Made by a program: the position numbers and the translations under genes. Positions 18,379-27,302 of a stretch of 64,000 nucleotides of DNA are shown piece by piece (position 1 is the first letter of the stretch; each line of letters starts with the position of its first letter). The notes beneath the pieces were generated by a model. That model was not told the DNA's origin and ran no database searches. It was given only the letters and a program-made list of their open reading frames with translations. Location of the stretch: assembly GCF_003259335.1 (NCBI RefSeq), contig NZ_QLLL01000009.1, positions 62,001 through 126,000 on the forward strand, in the 5' to 3' direction. This DNA comes from Chitinophaga skermanii. GTDB taxonomy: Bacteria > Bacteroidota > Bacteroidia > Chitinophagales > Chitinophagaceae.

Positions 18379-19809
18379 CTACTTTTTCTTACGATATTGA
18401 CCGATGAGGTCTACAACGCTCGGGTGTTGCAATACGGAAGGGTCTAGCTCTACCATCTTTTTCAACAGCTTGGGCGCCATTTGTAAAGCGGTTTCGAGCT
18501 GGATAAGGCCTTCTTTCGACTTTCCCGTGGCGATGAGAATCGCTGCCCTGTAGTAGATAAATACCGGTTTATGGCCGATTTTGCTTTCTGCGAACTCAAT
18601 TTGTTCTATTGCTTCCTCGTAAAATTGGCTGGCGTATAATCCCCGGATGAGCTCCAAACGGGCATTGATACTGCTTGGTCGTAAGCGAACTGCGTTCATA
18701 AAGAAGCCTAAGGCCTCTTTATTGCGCTGGAGTTCCAGCAGGCAGCCACCCATCGACATGTTATATTCTGCACTCTGTTTATTGATCTTAATGGCGCTTT
18801 GGAGTGATTTTACGGCATTTTCCCAGTTCTCTTCGAGCATGTAAGCCACGGCGATTTTGTAGTATAGTTTATCGTCGGTAGGACTTAAATGCACCGCTTT
18901 CCTGTAGTAGTAACGGGCTTGGGTGTACCGGTGCATGCGTTCATAGCAATGCCCGATAGCTTCGTAAATCACATCTTCCGGCTTGGCAATCTCTAAATGC
19001 TTCTGCAATACCTCGATGGCCTCGTTGTATTTGCGTAAGCGGATAAAGGCATCGCCCATGTTCCGGTAGGCATAATCGAACTTTTCGTCGATTACTACCG
19101 AGTATTGGTAGGCATCGATGGCTTTTTCGTACAGTTTCAACCCTTGGTAAGCAGTACCCAGGTTGAACCATGCGAGGTGATTATATGGGAATTCGTTGAT
19201 GATATTGTTGTGCAAACGGATACTTTCCTCGTTACGACCAGTAAACTCGGTCCAGAAGCATATTTTATGCAGAGCTTCTACATTATTGGGATCGTGTTCG
19301 AGTACCATTTTCAGGCAATCGAATACCTTTTCAAACTCCTCCCAATCGTCGTACACATCGGCTAATTCCAATAATAATTCGGTGCGGTCTTCACCAGAAA
19401 ACTGGTCGATATGATTTTCAATTAATCTTGCGGCTTTTTCGTGTTGATTGAGAGCGAGGTAGACGTCTGTTTTTAAGATATATAAGTTAATATCGTTGCT
19501 ATCGAGGAGAGCGGCTTTTTCGAGAATATCAAGCGCTTCTTTATATTTCTTCGATTCTATGAGGAGGCTGGATTTTTTGAGCAGTAATTGCGATGAGAAG
19601 GGAAACTGCTCGATGGCCATTTCGGCCGCTTGAATAGCATTGTTCAACTCATCGTGTTCATCATAATAATCAATAATCTGTTCAAAAGAATCCTCGTCCA
19701 GGAAGGAATGCGAGCGACCCTCTTTAAGATTCTCAAATTGCTGGAGCAAATCCCTCAAATCTTCAAAATCCTCGTTAAACTCGTTAAATGATGGGAAATC
19801 GTGACTCAT
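18379..19809 (-). CDS. tetratricopeptide repeat protein
   Basis: A 476-residue protein built almost wholly of TPR helices, with repeats such as AWFNLGTAYQGLKLYEKAIDAY and YAYRNMGDAFIRLRKYNEAIEV. The first 50 residues are acidic (FNEFNEDFEDLRDLLQQFENL). There is no signal peptide when the start is taken at ATG 19809; an earlier start at 19863 would add a hydrophobic stretch and seems wrong. TPR proteins are protein-interaction scaffolds, and no specific partner is evident from the neighbours. Confidence 0.85.
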   Translation of the reverse strand: MSHDFPSFNEFNEDFEDLRDLLQQFENLKEGRSHSFLDEDSFEQIIDYYDEHDELNNAIQAAEMAIEQFPFSSQLLLKKSSLLIESKKYKEALDILEKAALLDSNDINLYILKTDVYLALNQHEKAARLIENHIDQFSGEDRTELLLELADVYDDWEEFEKVFDCLKMVLEHDPNNVEALHKICFWTEFTGRNEESIRLHNNIINEFPYNHLAWFNLGTAYQGLKLYEKAIDAYQYSVVIDEKFDYAYRNMGDAFIRLRKYNEAIEVLQKHLEIAKPEDVIYEAIGHCYERMHRYTQARYYYRKAVHLSPTDDKLYYKIAVAYMLEENWENAVKSLQSAIKINKQSAEYNMSMGGCLLELQRNKEALGFFMNAVRLRPSSINARLELIRGLYASQFYEEAIEQIEFAESKIGHKPVFIYYRAAILIATGKSKEGLIQLETALQMAPKLLKKMVELDPSVLQHPSVVDLIGQYRKKK

Positions 19810-19962
19810 TAATTCAAATATAGGGAGAAATACTGCCGTAACCAAACAGCAGTTACGCACCACTTATGCACGTTTTAGACCGATTTTACAGTTTCTTTAA
19901 CATTTTCTTAAGATTTTGTGTTATCTTAAGTTAAGGATATGTTAGAATTGCTCAAAAACTCG

Positions 19963-19970
19963 TATCTTTG
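19963..19970 (+). promoter_or_regulatory. -7 box very close to the start of the small exported gene
   Basis: TATCTTTG matches TAnnTTTG. Transcription would begin near 19975-19977, directly before the ATG at 19978, so the mRNA would be nearly leaderless. No good -33 TTG is seen at the usual distance. Confidence 0.35.
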
Positions 19971-19977
19971 TTATACA

Positions 19978-20367
19978 ATGAAAAGCATAATACATATAAC
20001 CAAATCTTTATCATTGTCTTGCCTGTTGGCAGGTATACTCATTTTGACTGGATTTAAAGCACAGGCAAATGAATCAGTGCTGCCTGACGACAATAAAGAC
20101 AAGATTGCGAAAAAAGTGGATGATCGACTTTTCATGCCTAAAACCAATCTCAGCATGGACGCTGGTTTCAAAACATCGGGCATGATCAATTCTGCGTTTA
20201 AATTATCTAGTACCTACGCACCTGAACCACAGGTCACCACGCCAGCCTTCAAGAAAGGTAATTTTACATTCGTTTTACCGGCGAATTTCCAAATGCAACA
20301 AACTGCACCTGTAGATATTCAAAAGTATCATAAAGTGCAAATTTCAATTCCTTTAAGAAGAGGCTAA
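19978..20367 (+). CDS. small exported protein of unknown function
   Basis: A 129-residue protein with a clear signal peptide (LSLSCLLAGILILTGFKAQA) and a short mature part that begins acidic (NESVLPDDNKDK) and ends basic (QISIPLRRG). No domain is recognised. The ATG at 19978 gives the best signal peptide; an earlier start at 19939 lies upstream of the -7 box. It is a single-gene unit with its own terminator and is divergent from the TPR gene. Confidence 0.65.
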   Translation: MKSIIHITKSLSLSCLLAGILILTGFKAQANESVLPDDNKDKIAKKVDDRLFMPKTNLSMDAGFKTSGMINSAFKLSSTYAPEPQVTTPAFKKGNFTFVLPANFQMQQTAPVDIQKYHKVQISIPLRRG

Positions 20368-20388
20368 CGTTAATCGCAAAGATATTTT

Positions 20389-20420
20389 AAAGAGGCTACC
20401 TGGTTCGGTACCTCTTTTTT
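20389..20420 (+). terminator. terminator after the small exported gene
   Basis: AGAGG-TACC pairs with GGTA-CCTCT (20391-20415, one bulged C), followed by seven T. Confidence 0.75.
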
Positions 20421-20552
20421 TATGCCCAGTTAGGTCGATTATGGAACGGGCTTTTGAGGCTATATGGTACCGTTGTTGTGTTACTCACTTGTACGACTTT
20501 CAACACTACTGAACCATATCAATCATTGACACATCAAATAATTACATCACAT

Positions 20553-20584
20553 AAAAAAAGGGCACTGTATACAGTGCCCTTTTT
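20553..20584 (-). terminator. terminator of the DUF4412/GLPGLI-like gene
   Basis: A perfect 20-bp palindrome (20560-20579, GGGCACTGTA mirrored) flanked by A and T runs. In RNA it forms a strong hairpin with a small loop. Confidence 0.8.
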
Positions 20585-20608
20585 GCTATCAAAAAACGTT
20601 ACCCGGCA

Positions 20609-21271
20609 TTAACCTCTTAACTTCTTTAATTCATCTTGAGAAATTTCGCGGTAACCGTGCGGAATATCGAATACACTGGCAGGAACAGGGCTAAGATCAA
20701 CCTTGGTAGCGAGCACTTTCAGTTTATGATTAGCCTTCATGGGAATTTCGAATTCAAGCGGTAATCCTTTTAGGTTAGAGAAGCGGCGGTTGTACATGCG
20801 GCTTTCTGGTACTAACTGGGTAGTGTAGTACACCTCGAACTGTTGTCCATCCTTCATTTTACCGATCGCTTTCTTACAAGTATAGCCTGCAATCTCCTTC
20901 GTACCTTCTTGGTCTACGAATTGAATATTATCGAAGGTTTTCCATTCCTTCTCGAAAGCATCTTTCGGTGTACGAATAAGATATTTATCGCCATGGTTAT
21001 CTAGCAAGGTAACCATGGTAGATGTTTTTGCATTGGTGATATAAATGTAATTCACCACGTTAAACGACATATCAATACGACTTAAATCGCCGCGAATGTA
21101 TTGAACCATGGTTGAATTGGCCATCATCGCGTCCATTTGGGCTTGCTCTGCAGGCAGCTCAATTTTGTACGTGATTTTAGCATCTGAAATAGTGCGTTGT
21201 GCCTGCGCATGCAGGCTCAAACTAGTGAAAAACACCACCACTAAACTTTGTAATAATACTAATTTCTTCAT
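20609..21271 (-). CDS. exported DUF4412 / GLPGLI-like protein
   Basis: A 220-residue protein with a signal peptide ending SLHAQAQ. The mature part resembles the DUF4412 and GLPGLI group of Bacteroidota exported proteins: an opening KITYKIELP strand, a central EIAGYTCKKAIGKMKDGQ and YYTTQLVPE, and the late GLPLEFEI. The single conserved cysteine lies in the AGYTCKKA motif. Function is unknown for the family. It stands alone with its own terminator, upstream neighbour being the crotonase gene on the same strand. Confidence 0.75.
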   Translation of the reverse strand: MKKLVLLQSLVVVFFTSLSLHAQAQRTISDAKITYKIELPAEQAQMDAMMANSTMVQYIRGDLSRIDMSFNVVNYIYITNAKTSTMVTLLDNHGDKYLIRTPKDAFEKEWKTFDNIQFVDQEGTKEIAGYTCKKAIGKMKDGQQFEVYYTTQLVPESRMYNRRFSNLKGLPLEFEIPMKANHKLKVLATKVDLSPVPASVFDIPHGYREISQDELKKLRG

Positions 21272-21328
21272 AGTGCTTTAGTTTCATAGGGAAAGGGTGA
21301 AAAATGTGTGCCAAAGTACGCATATCCG

Positions 21329-22105
21329 CTACCAGGCTGGTTTTTCTTTGTTTATAAAAGCGGCAATGCCCTTTTTACAATCGGCATGCTCGCGGGTTTT
21401 AGCGTTTAACGTGGCTGCATAATTCAACGCATCCCTTAAAGGTACATCTTGCACGGCCGCGATTAATTGCTTCGTTAAGCCCAAAGAATTGGCCGAAGCA
21501 TCATTACACAGCGTTTGCGCGAAGTCATCCACGTATTGTTTCATGTCTTTTGCTTCCACGATCTCGTTAATTAACCCAATCTCGCGCGCATACCGTGCTT
21601 CTATCAATTTTCCACTCAACAACAACTCCCTTGCCCTGCCCTCGCCGATCTTCCGCACTAAAAATACGGCTACAATCGCCGGGATAAACCCAATCTTCAC
21701 TTCCGTGTACCCAAATTTAGCATGTGGCACCGCGAAACAATAGTCACACACCGTTGCCAATCCCGAACCGCCGGCAATCGCATGGCCTTCTACCATGGCA
21801 ATAATCACCTTCGGTAAGGTATACATGGTTTCGAAGAGCAACTTTAATTGCGATGAATCGGCCAAGTTTTCTTCAAATGTATTCTTTTGCAATTGCTGTA
21901 AATAGCCAAGGTCGGCACCTGCACAAAAAGCTTCGCCGCTGCCTTGGAGTACAATCACTTTTACATGATCGTCGGCACCGGCTGCTGTAAAGGTGGATTG
22001 GAGTTCTGCAACGACTTCTCCATTCAATGCATTGCGCTTTTCGGGCCTGTTGAGCGTTATATACGCTACGCGGTTCCTCACTTCGTAAGTTACATATGAA
22101 TACAT
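21329..22105 (-). CDS. enoyl-CoA hydratase/isomerase (crotonase) family protein
   Basis: A 258-residue cytoplasmic enzyme of the crotonase fold. The oxyanion-hole motifs are visible: SGEAFCAGADLGYL near residue 60 and the VEGHAIAGGSGLATVCDY segment near 105-122. A glutamate in KIGFIPA suggests hydratase activity (the FGYTEVKIGFIPAIV block resembles methylglutaconyl-CoA hydratases), but substrate cannot be fixed from sequence. No other beta-oxidation or leucine-degradation gene is adjacent. Confidence 0.88.
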   Translation of the reverse strand: MYSYVTYEVRNRVAYITLNRPEKRNALNGEVVAELQSTFTAAGADDHVKVIVLQGSGEAFCAGADLGYLQQLQKNTFEENLADSSQLKLLFETMYTLPKVIIAMVEGHAIAGGSGLATVCDYCFAVPHAKFGYTEVKIGFIPAIVAVFLVRKIGEGRARELLLSGKLIEARYAREIGLINEIVEAKDMKQYVDDFAQTLCNDASANSLGLTKQLIAAVQDVPLRDALNYAATLNAKTREHADCKKGIAAFINKEKPAW

Positions 22106-22177
22106 GTCCGAAAATTAAGCAATTATCAGCGGATAAATCGCTTACATATTATGTATTTCTTTCCCTAGCAGGCATAA

Positions 22178-22206
22178 AAAAGCCCCGGGATTTGCCCGGA
22201 GCTTTC
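22178..22206 (-). terminator. terminator of the pafA-like gene
   Basis: AGCCCCGGG pairs with CCCGGAGCT (one mismatch) around a 5-base loop; the A run on the left is the minus-strand T tract. Confidence 0.8.
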
Positions 22207-22250
22207 TAAGTATTTGCCAGGTAAGGATTTATACCATCCTTATCCCTATA

Positions 22251-23918
22251 TTATTTTTTCACTTCTTCTATCGCATGTCCAACAGCGCCATTTGGCATTT
22301 GTATATGCAATAAAGCTGCTACCGTGCTGGCAATGTCGGTCATGTAAGTAGTACGGTTCGTTGAGCCGCCTTGCTTAATACCCCAGCCCATCCACACTAA
22401 CGGGATATGCGTATCGTACGGGTTCCAAACACCGTGGTTAGCACCCGTAGCACCGCCGTACGACCAACCTGGTTGTAAGAACAACATGAAGTCGCCGCTG
22501 CGTTGGGTATTATAACCGTTGAGTGCCATGCTACGGATCGGCTCGATTAATGGAGCATCGCCCCATCTTTCTTCATCGATTACGTTAGCAATGCCTACTT
22601 GTTGTTTCATCAACGGGTGAATGAATGCTTTTACTTGTTCCAGTTTTTTACCGGCTTGTTCAATCGCTTTGTAGTTCATGTACACTTGGTAGTTCTGGAT
22701 AGTGAGAATTGCGTCGCTGATACCAAATTCTTTCTTTGCAGCTTCGTTAATGGCTTTGGTGAAAGCAGATTGGTTCCACACGCCTGCAGGAATACCGTGT
22801 TCTTTGTTAAAAGCAGCAATATTTTGCACGCCGTGGTCGGCTGTAAGGAACAAGGTATAGTTGCCTTTACCCACTTTTGCATCGAGATAATCGAAGAAAG
22901 CACCAAGGTCTTTATCGAGGCGGAGGTAAGTATCTTCTGTTTCGATGGAATTCGGGCCGAATTGATGGCCAACATAGTCGGTTGAAGACAGGCTAACGTT
23001 GAGCATATCGGTTACATCTCCTTTACCCAATTGGTAAAAATCCAATGCTTTTTTCGCGAATTCTAAGGTATAAGTATTACCGAACGGGGTGCTGCACAAA
23101 TCTTCCATATTGGTTGATTTGCTAAGGTCGTGCGGGAAAGTGGAAGTTTTCTCGCCTTTGAATTTACCTTCCCAAGCTACATCATCGGCTGTGCTTTGGG
23201 TATAGGTGTTAATTGGGTACAAAGTACTCCAAGGCGTAGAAAGGTATTTTTCCGGCCATTTTTGCGCGTTGAATTCTTTCGCAAAGGCTGGTAAATCGTT
23301 CATGTAATAAGTGCTGGTAATGAAAGCCCCTCTTTCTCCATCATACCAAAAAGCTGCATTGGCAGCGTGGCCTGCTGGCAGGATAGCGCCGCGGTCTTTC
23401 AACGCGATGCCGACTACTTTACTTTTGAAATTGGTAGCGATACGGAGTTCGTCGCCGATCGTATTGGTAAGCATGTTACGCGGGCTCATTAAGCCATCTT
23501 TCGTATCGGTACCAACGGTTTGCACGGTGGTATCTTCAACACAATAAACGCGGCGGTTTAAATCGCGGCTGTACCAGTTATTCCCGAGAATGCCATGGAG
23601 GGCAGGTACGGAACCTGTATAAACACAGGCGTGGCCGCAAGCTGTAATGGCGGGAGTGTAAGGTAAAAACGTGTTTTCGCAGGAAAAACCTTGCTGTACG
23701 AGTCTTTTGAATCCATTATTCGTGTAACGATCATAGTAGCGGTATAAAAAATCCCAACGCATCTGGTCTACAACGATTCCTACCACTAATTTCGGCCTGG
23801 CGAGCTCTTTTGATACTATTTTACCATTAGATGGTACATTATTGGCGGTTTTCTGTGCAAAAACGCCAAATGGTGACAAAATAAGCAACAGACCGGCAAG
23901 CATTTTCTTCCGGTTCAT
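22251..23918 (-). CDS. pafA: alkaline phosphatase of the PafA / nucleotide pyrophosphatase family
   Basis: An exported phosphomonoesterase of the alkaline phosphatase superfamily. The N-terminal VVGIVVDQMRWDFLYRYYDRY holds the first metal-binding aspartate, PYTPAITACGH contains the threonine nucleophile, and FLTADHGV and NHGVWNPYDTHIPLVW carry the other metal ligands. These segments follow Elizabethkingia PafA closely. The ATG at 23918 (MNRKKMLAG, signal ending VFAQ) is chosen because an earlier start at 23948 falls inside the -7 box. At 555 residues the length is usual. It probably frees phosphate from organic phosphate in the periplasm. Confidence 0.9.
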   Translation of the reverse strand: MNRKKMLAGLLLILSPFGVFAQKTANNVPSNGKIVSKELARPKLVVGIVVDQMRWDFLYRYYDRYTNNGFKRLVQQGFSCENTFLPYTPAITACGHACVYTGSVPALHGILGNNWYSRDLNRRVYCVEDTTVQTVGTDTKDGLMSPRNMLTNTIGDELRIATNFKSKVVGIALKDRGAILPAGHAANAAFWYDGERGAFITSTYYMNDLPAFAKEFNAQKWPEKYLSTPWSTLYPINTYTQSTADDVAWEGKFKGEKTSTFPHDLSKSTNMEDLCSTPFGNTYTLEFAKKALDFYQLGKGDVTDMLNVSLSSTDYVGHQFGPNSIETEDTYLRLDKDLGAFFDYLDAKVGKGNYTLFLTADHGVQNIAAFNKEHGIPAGVWNQSAFTKAINEAAKKEFGISDAILTIQNYQVYMNYKAIEQAGKKLEQVKAFIHPLMKQQVGIANVIDEERWGDAPLIEPIRSMALNGYNTQRSGDFMLFLQPGWSYGGATGANHGVWNPYDTHIPLVWMGWGIKQGGSTNRTTYMTDIASTVAALLHIQMPNGAVGHAIEEVKK

Positions 23919-23945
23919 AATAAAAAAGCAAAAATGGTGAAGAAA

Positions 23946-24000
23946 CAAAAGTAACCTAAGTTTACAAAAAACATAATTTTAATACCTTTGTAACCGGAAT
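23946..24000. promoter_or_regulatory. divergent -7 boxes between pafA and the acyltransferase gene
   Basis: CAAAAGTA (23946-23953) reads TACTTTTG on the minus strand and points to pafA. TACCTTTG (23993-24000) points to the plus-strand gene starting at 24034. Neither has a clear TTG -33. Confidence 0.6.
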
Positions 24001-24033
24001 TTTGATAACCATTAATTTAAAGTTATTAATAAT

Positions 24034-25275
24034 ATGGATATTTTCGAGAAGCTATTGAAAAGCTTAGGACCTATTGGCCAACACTCTGATAGGGCGCATG
24101 GATATTTCGCTTTCCCAAAATTGGAGGGTGAAATTGGTAACCGCATGCAGTTCAGAGGTAAAGAGAAAATCGTATGGAGTTTGAACAACTACTTGGGGTT
24201 AGCCAACCACCCGGAAGTTCGCCAAGCTGACATCGATGCTGTATCTCAATTTGGTTTAGCGTACCCGATGGGTGCACGTATGATGAGTGGTAACTCTGAT
24301 CATCATGATAGGTTAGAAAAGGAATTGTCTGAGTTTGTTAAGAAGGAAGACACCATGTTGTTAAACTACGGCTACCAAGGTATTTTGAGTGCAATCGATG
24401 CGATTTGCGGCCGTAGAGACATTATCGTTTACGATGCTGAAAGCCATGCATGTATTATTGATGGCGTTCGCTTGCATCCAGGTCACCGTTATGTGTTTAA
24501 GCACAACGACGTAGCAGATTGCGAAAAGCAATTAAAGCGTGCTACTGAGTTAGCTAAAACAAGCGGTGGTGGTATTTTGGTTATCACTGAAGGTGTGTTT
24601 GGTATGGGTGGTGATCAAGGTAAATTGAAAGAAATCGTTGCCTTGAAAGATACATATGAATTTAGATTGTTGGTAGACGACGCGCATGGTTTCGGTACGA
24701 TTGGTGCAACAGGTGCGGGTTGTGGTGAAGAGCAAGGTTGCCAAGATGGTATCGACTTGTACTTCTCAACATTTGCAAAATCAATGGCATCTATCGGTGG
24801 TTTCATCAGTGGCGATAAAAACATCATCACTTACCTCCGTTACAACATGCGTTCACAAATCTTCGCGAAATCGTTACCAATGCCTTATGTATTAGGTAAC
24901 TTGAAGCGTTTAGACATGTTACGTAACAGGCCGGAATTGAGAGAGAAATTATGGTCGAACGTTAAGAAATTACAACAAGGTTTACGCGATAACGGTTTCG
25001 ATATCGGCGCTACAGATTCACCGGTTACACCGATCTACTTGAAAGGTGATATCCCTGAAGCAACTGCGATGTGTTTGGATTTACGTGAGAACTACAACAT
25101 CTTCTGTTCAATCGTAGTGTACCCAGTTATTCCGAAAGGTCAAATCATCTACCGTATTATCCCAACCGCGGCCCACACAGATGAAGACATCGAATTAACA
25201 TTGAAAGCTTTCAAAGAAACAAAAGAGAAATTGGATGCGCAAGTGTACAAAGTTGCGGAAATTCCAATGACCTAA
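24034..25275 (+). CDS. PLP-dependent acyl transferase, serine palmitoyltransferase / cysteate acyltransferase type
   Basis: A 413-residue alpha-oxoamine synthase of fold-type I. PLP lysine lies in FSTFAKSMASIGGF, with the upstream LVDDAHGFGTIG cofactor segment and ESHACIIDG. The family condenses an amino acid with an acyl thioester. The N-terminal block AHGYFAFPKLEGEIGNRM differs from Bacteroides sphingolipid serine palmitoyltransferase and recalls the Flavobacterium enzyme implicated in capnine (sulfonolipid) synthesis, so cysteate is a plausible substrate. Serine or glycine (2-amino-3-ketobutyrate ligase) remain alternatives. It has its own promoter and terminator. Confidence 0.85.
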   Translation: MDIFEKLLKSLGPIGQHSDRAHGYFAFPKLEGEIGNRMQFRGKEKIVWSLNNYLGLANHPEVRQADIDAVSQFGLAYPMGARMMSGNSDHHDRLEKELSEFVKKEDTMLLNYGYQGILSAIDAICGRRDIIVYDAESHACIIDGVRLHPGHRYVFKHNDVADCEKQLKRATELAKTSGGGILVITEGVFGMGGDQGKLKEIVALKDTYEFRLLVDDAHGFGTIGATGAGCGEEQGCQDGIDLYFSTFAKSMASIGGFISGDKNIITYLRYNMRSQIFAKSLPMPYVLGNLKRLDMLRNRPELREKLWSNVKKLQQGLRDNGFDIGATDSPVTPIYLKGDIPEATAMCLDLRENYNIFCSIVVYPVIPKGQIIYRIIPTAAHTDEDIELTLKAFKETKEKLDAQVYKVAEIPMT

Positions 25276-25299
25276 TTTTTGATACATTCTTTTTAGAAA

Positions 25300-25336
25300 A
25301 AAGGCCGTCTTCACTTTGTGAAGGCGGTTTTTTTTA
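25300..25336 (+). terminator. terminator of the acyltransferase gene
   Basis: CCGTCTTCAC (25305-25314) pairs with GTGAAGGCGG (25318-25327, one G-U) around TTT, then a T run. Confidence 0.85.
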
Positions 25337-25751
25337 TCAATATTTGACTTATCAAATAATCGTTCCTTATCTTATGGATATGCATTAAAACCTATTGAGA
25401 TAACAGGTATCAAGCAATGCTCTTCCCTACACGGAACTACGTTGTTACTAGTAATGGTATATCGATCTCTTGCGGATCTATAACATCATTATCCATATCA
25501 TTATAAAATCGCAATTTCCAACCATTAACATTCCTATTCACTCCCATCTAACCTACTCTTCGGAAAACCGGTTTCATGGAACAAACAACTTTATCAACAA
25601 CAGGTTATTTTCGCAGGAAGGACGTTCTTTTTATCACTTACACGCTAGCAACTGTTAAATAGTGTTAAATCACTTTAATCAAAATTGTTGCTCCAAAAGG
25701 CTTTAAGATCAAATCTTTATATGTAATTATCCAAATTGCGCCATACTATTG
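25337..25751. other. non-coding gap, nothing recognised
   Basis: About 415 AT-rich bases between a terminator and the DUF92 gene. Short open frames here have no coding character, and no TAnnTTTG box at a convincing position was seen. Confidence 0.5.
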
Positions 25752-26507
25752 ATGATAAGGGGAGAATTCAATATTTTTGGCCGTATGTCATCGTTAAACC
25801 TTGCTAATTCAAGTTTAGCAACCATATGCTTTATCATTGTTTTTATGCTCTTTTTTATACGCCTGAAGAAGTTAACCATATGGGGCGGTATAACTGGGAT
25901 GCTAGTAGGCATTCCTGTATTCCTAGGTGCAGGATGGTGGGGCCTCTTATACCTTGGTATATTCTTCTTATTGGGCACATTAGCGACGGCACACGGCAAA
26001 CAACATAAACTTTCACACGACGATCTAGAACAACAATCTACAGGCCGCCGACCAGGCCAAGTATTTGCCAATGGCGGTATTGCTGCTTTAATGGCCATTT
26101 TAGCCATCTTCGATCATAAACATACCTTTTTATACCACGCCATGATGGTGGGCAGCTTAGCGGCCGCAACTGCCGACACACTATCATCTGAGCTAGGTAC
26201 TGTATACGGTAAGAAATTCGTGAACGTACTTTCCTTTAAACCGGATGAACGCGGGCTGGATGGGGTGATTAGTTTAGAAGGTACAATTATAGGCGCTGCC
26301 GGCAGTTTATTGTTAGCTATTTTGTTTTCTATTCAATATGGATTCGGCGCGGCCACAATTGTGATTGCTGCTGCTGGGGTTATTGGCAACTATGTAGATT
26401 CGATATTGGGCGCTGTATTTGAACGCAGGCTTGTGATGACGAACAACATGGTGAACGTTTGTAATACCGCAGCAGGGGCTGTAGTGACGGCGTTGTTGTT
26501 GGTGTAG
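25752..26507 (+). CDS. DUF92 family integral membrane protein
   Basis: A roughly 251-residue inner-membrane protein with six or seven spans. Family hallmarks are GRRPGQVFANGGIAALMA in the middle, AAATADTLSSELG, DGVISLEGTIIGAAGS, and the C-terminal GNYVDSILGAVFE. The family includes the plant and cyanobacterial VTE6 phytyl-phosphate kinase, which suggests a polyprenyl or isoprenoid phosphate kinase role, but Bacteroidota members are not characterised to my knowledge. The ATG at 25752 is used; a downstream ATG at 25785 (MSSLNLANS) is also reasonable. No linked isoprenoid gene. Confidence 0.85.
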   Translation: MIRGEFNIFGRMSSLNLANSSLATICFIIVFMLFFIRLKKLTIWGGITGMLVGIPVFLGAGWWGLLYLGIFFLLGTLATAHGKQHKLSHDDLEQQSTGRRPGQVFANGGIAALMAILAIFDHKHTFLYHAMMVGSLAAATADTLSSELGTVYGKKFVNVLSFKPDERGLDGVISLEGTIIGAAGSLLLAILFSIQYGFGAATIVIAAAGVIGNYVDSILGAVFERRLVMTNNMVNVCNTAAGAVVTALLLV

Positions 26508-26618
26508 GGAAATTTTGATGAAAGATTAATTCACACTCTCTCTTTTTCTTTTTATTCATATTTAAATTCAACAAGTTTGCACTCCTCCATTTCAGCTATA
26601 CTACAACCCAATAAATAG

Positions 26619-26846
26619 CGTGTTCACTTGTTAGGTACTTATGAAGATATTGTAGCACTGCATCAAGTTATTCAAATTCCAGTTGATCTATGCCAAGTAA
26701 AACATGATCGAAAGTAGAGAATTGGTATTAATGCAAATAATCTTGTGAGAAGAAATATATGGATAGCTGTCCTAGAAGAAACTGATCAATATATTCTTCC
26801 ATTCAAATTTTGCATCCAAGGCTTTAAATATACATCTTATCTTTAG
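26619..26846 (+). pseudogene. possible decayed gene fragment with one in-frame TAG
   Basis: Within the 579-base gap before the tRNA, one frame stays open for 75 codons apart from a single TAG at 26715-26717. The translated text (for example LLGTYEDIVALHQVIQIPVD before, and NNLVRRNIWIAVLEETDQYI after the stop) has ordinary protein composition. There is no start codon with a convincing context and no recognised family. It may be the remnant of a lost gene, or chance in AT-rich DNA. Nothing else is seen in 26508-27000. Confidence 0.25.
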
Positions 26847-27007
26847 ATGTTATATTTCAATAGCATATTACACTTATAAATAGTTATAAACGCAGTGTAG
26901 CTGCATATTTGCAGATTATTTTTGCCATCATTTCATCATCATCATGCGCTATTGTATGACCCAATTGGATGGTGTTGAAAAAATTTTCAAGTATTTGGAA
27001 AATAAAT

Positions 27008-27038
27008 TTGGAAGTTTAACAAAACACCTGTTATTTTG
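27008..27038 (+). promoter_or_regulatory. probable promoter of tRNA-Thr
   Basis: A TTG (27008-27010) and a TATTTTG (27032-27038, one base short of TAnnTTTG) are 21 bases apart, about 50 bases before the tRNA. Confidence 0.4.
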
Positions 27039-27086
27039 CAACTCCTTTCAAGACAGTAACATACTTCTGCAGAAAGAAAATAATAT

Positions 27087-27160
27087 GCCAGCATAGCTCA
27101 GTTGGCCAGAGCTACTGATTTGTAATCAGTGGGTCGGGGGTTCGAATCCCTCTGCTGGCT
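27087..27160 (+). tRNA. tRNA-Thr (anticodon UGU)
   Basis: All four arms fold. The acceptor stem is GCCAGCA (27087-27093) with TGCTGGC (27153-27159). The anticodon stem ACTGA/TCAGT encloses TTTGTAA, placing the anticodon TGT at 27121-27123. The T loop is TTCGAAT. The 74-nt length is normal, the CCA end is not encoded, and the discriminator base is T. It is a single-gene unit with its own terminator. Confidence 0.97.
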
Positions 27161-27172
27161 CCCAACAAAATT

Positions 27173-27202
27173 AAAAGCACTAGGTTCTCCTGGTGCTTTT
27201 TT
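27173..27202 (+). terminator. terminator of tRNA-Thr
   Basis: A 12-bp stem, AAAAGCACTAGG (27173-27184) with CCTGGTGCTTTT (27189-27200, one G-U), followed by T. Confidence 0.85.
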
Positions 27203-27242
27203 CGTTTAAAAAAGTTGCAATACTTCACTCTGATATAGGCAT

Positions 27243-27275
27243 AAAAAAAGCACTGGGTTTTACACCAATGCTTTT
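27243..27275 (-). terminator. terminator of the small lipoprotein gene
   Basis: AAAAGCACTGG pairs with CCAATGCTTTT (one mismatch); the A run at 27243-27249 is the T tract on the minus strand. Confidence 0.75.
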
Positions 27276-27302
27276 CAAATATAGTACGTTATAATGCTAT
27301 TT

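Noticed and set aside
20553..20584. The perfect 20-bp palindrome as an operator
   Set aside because: Its flanking A and T runs and its place just after a stop codon make it an ordinary terminator.
25470..25658. 62-codon open frame in the gap before the DUF92 gene
   Set aside because: Ile/His/Asn-rich text typical of AT-rich non-coding DNA, with no promoter or homology by eye.
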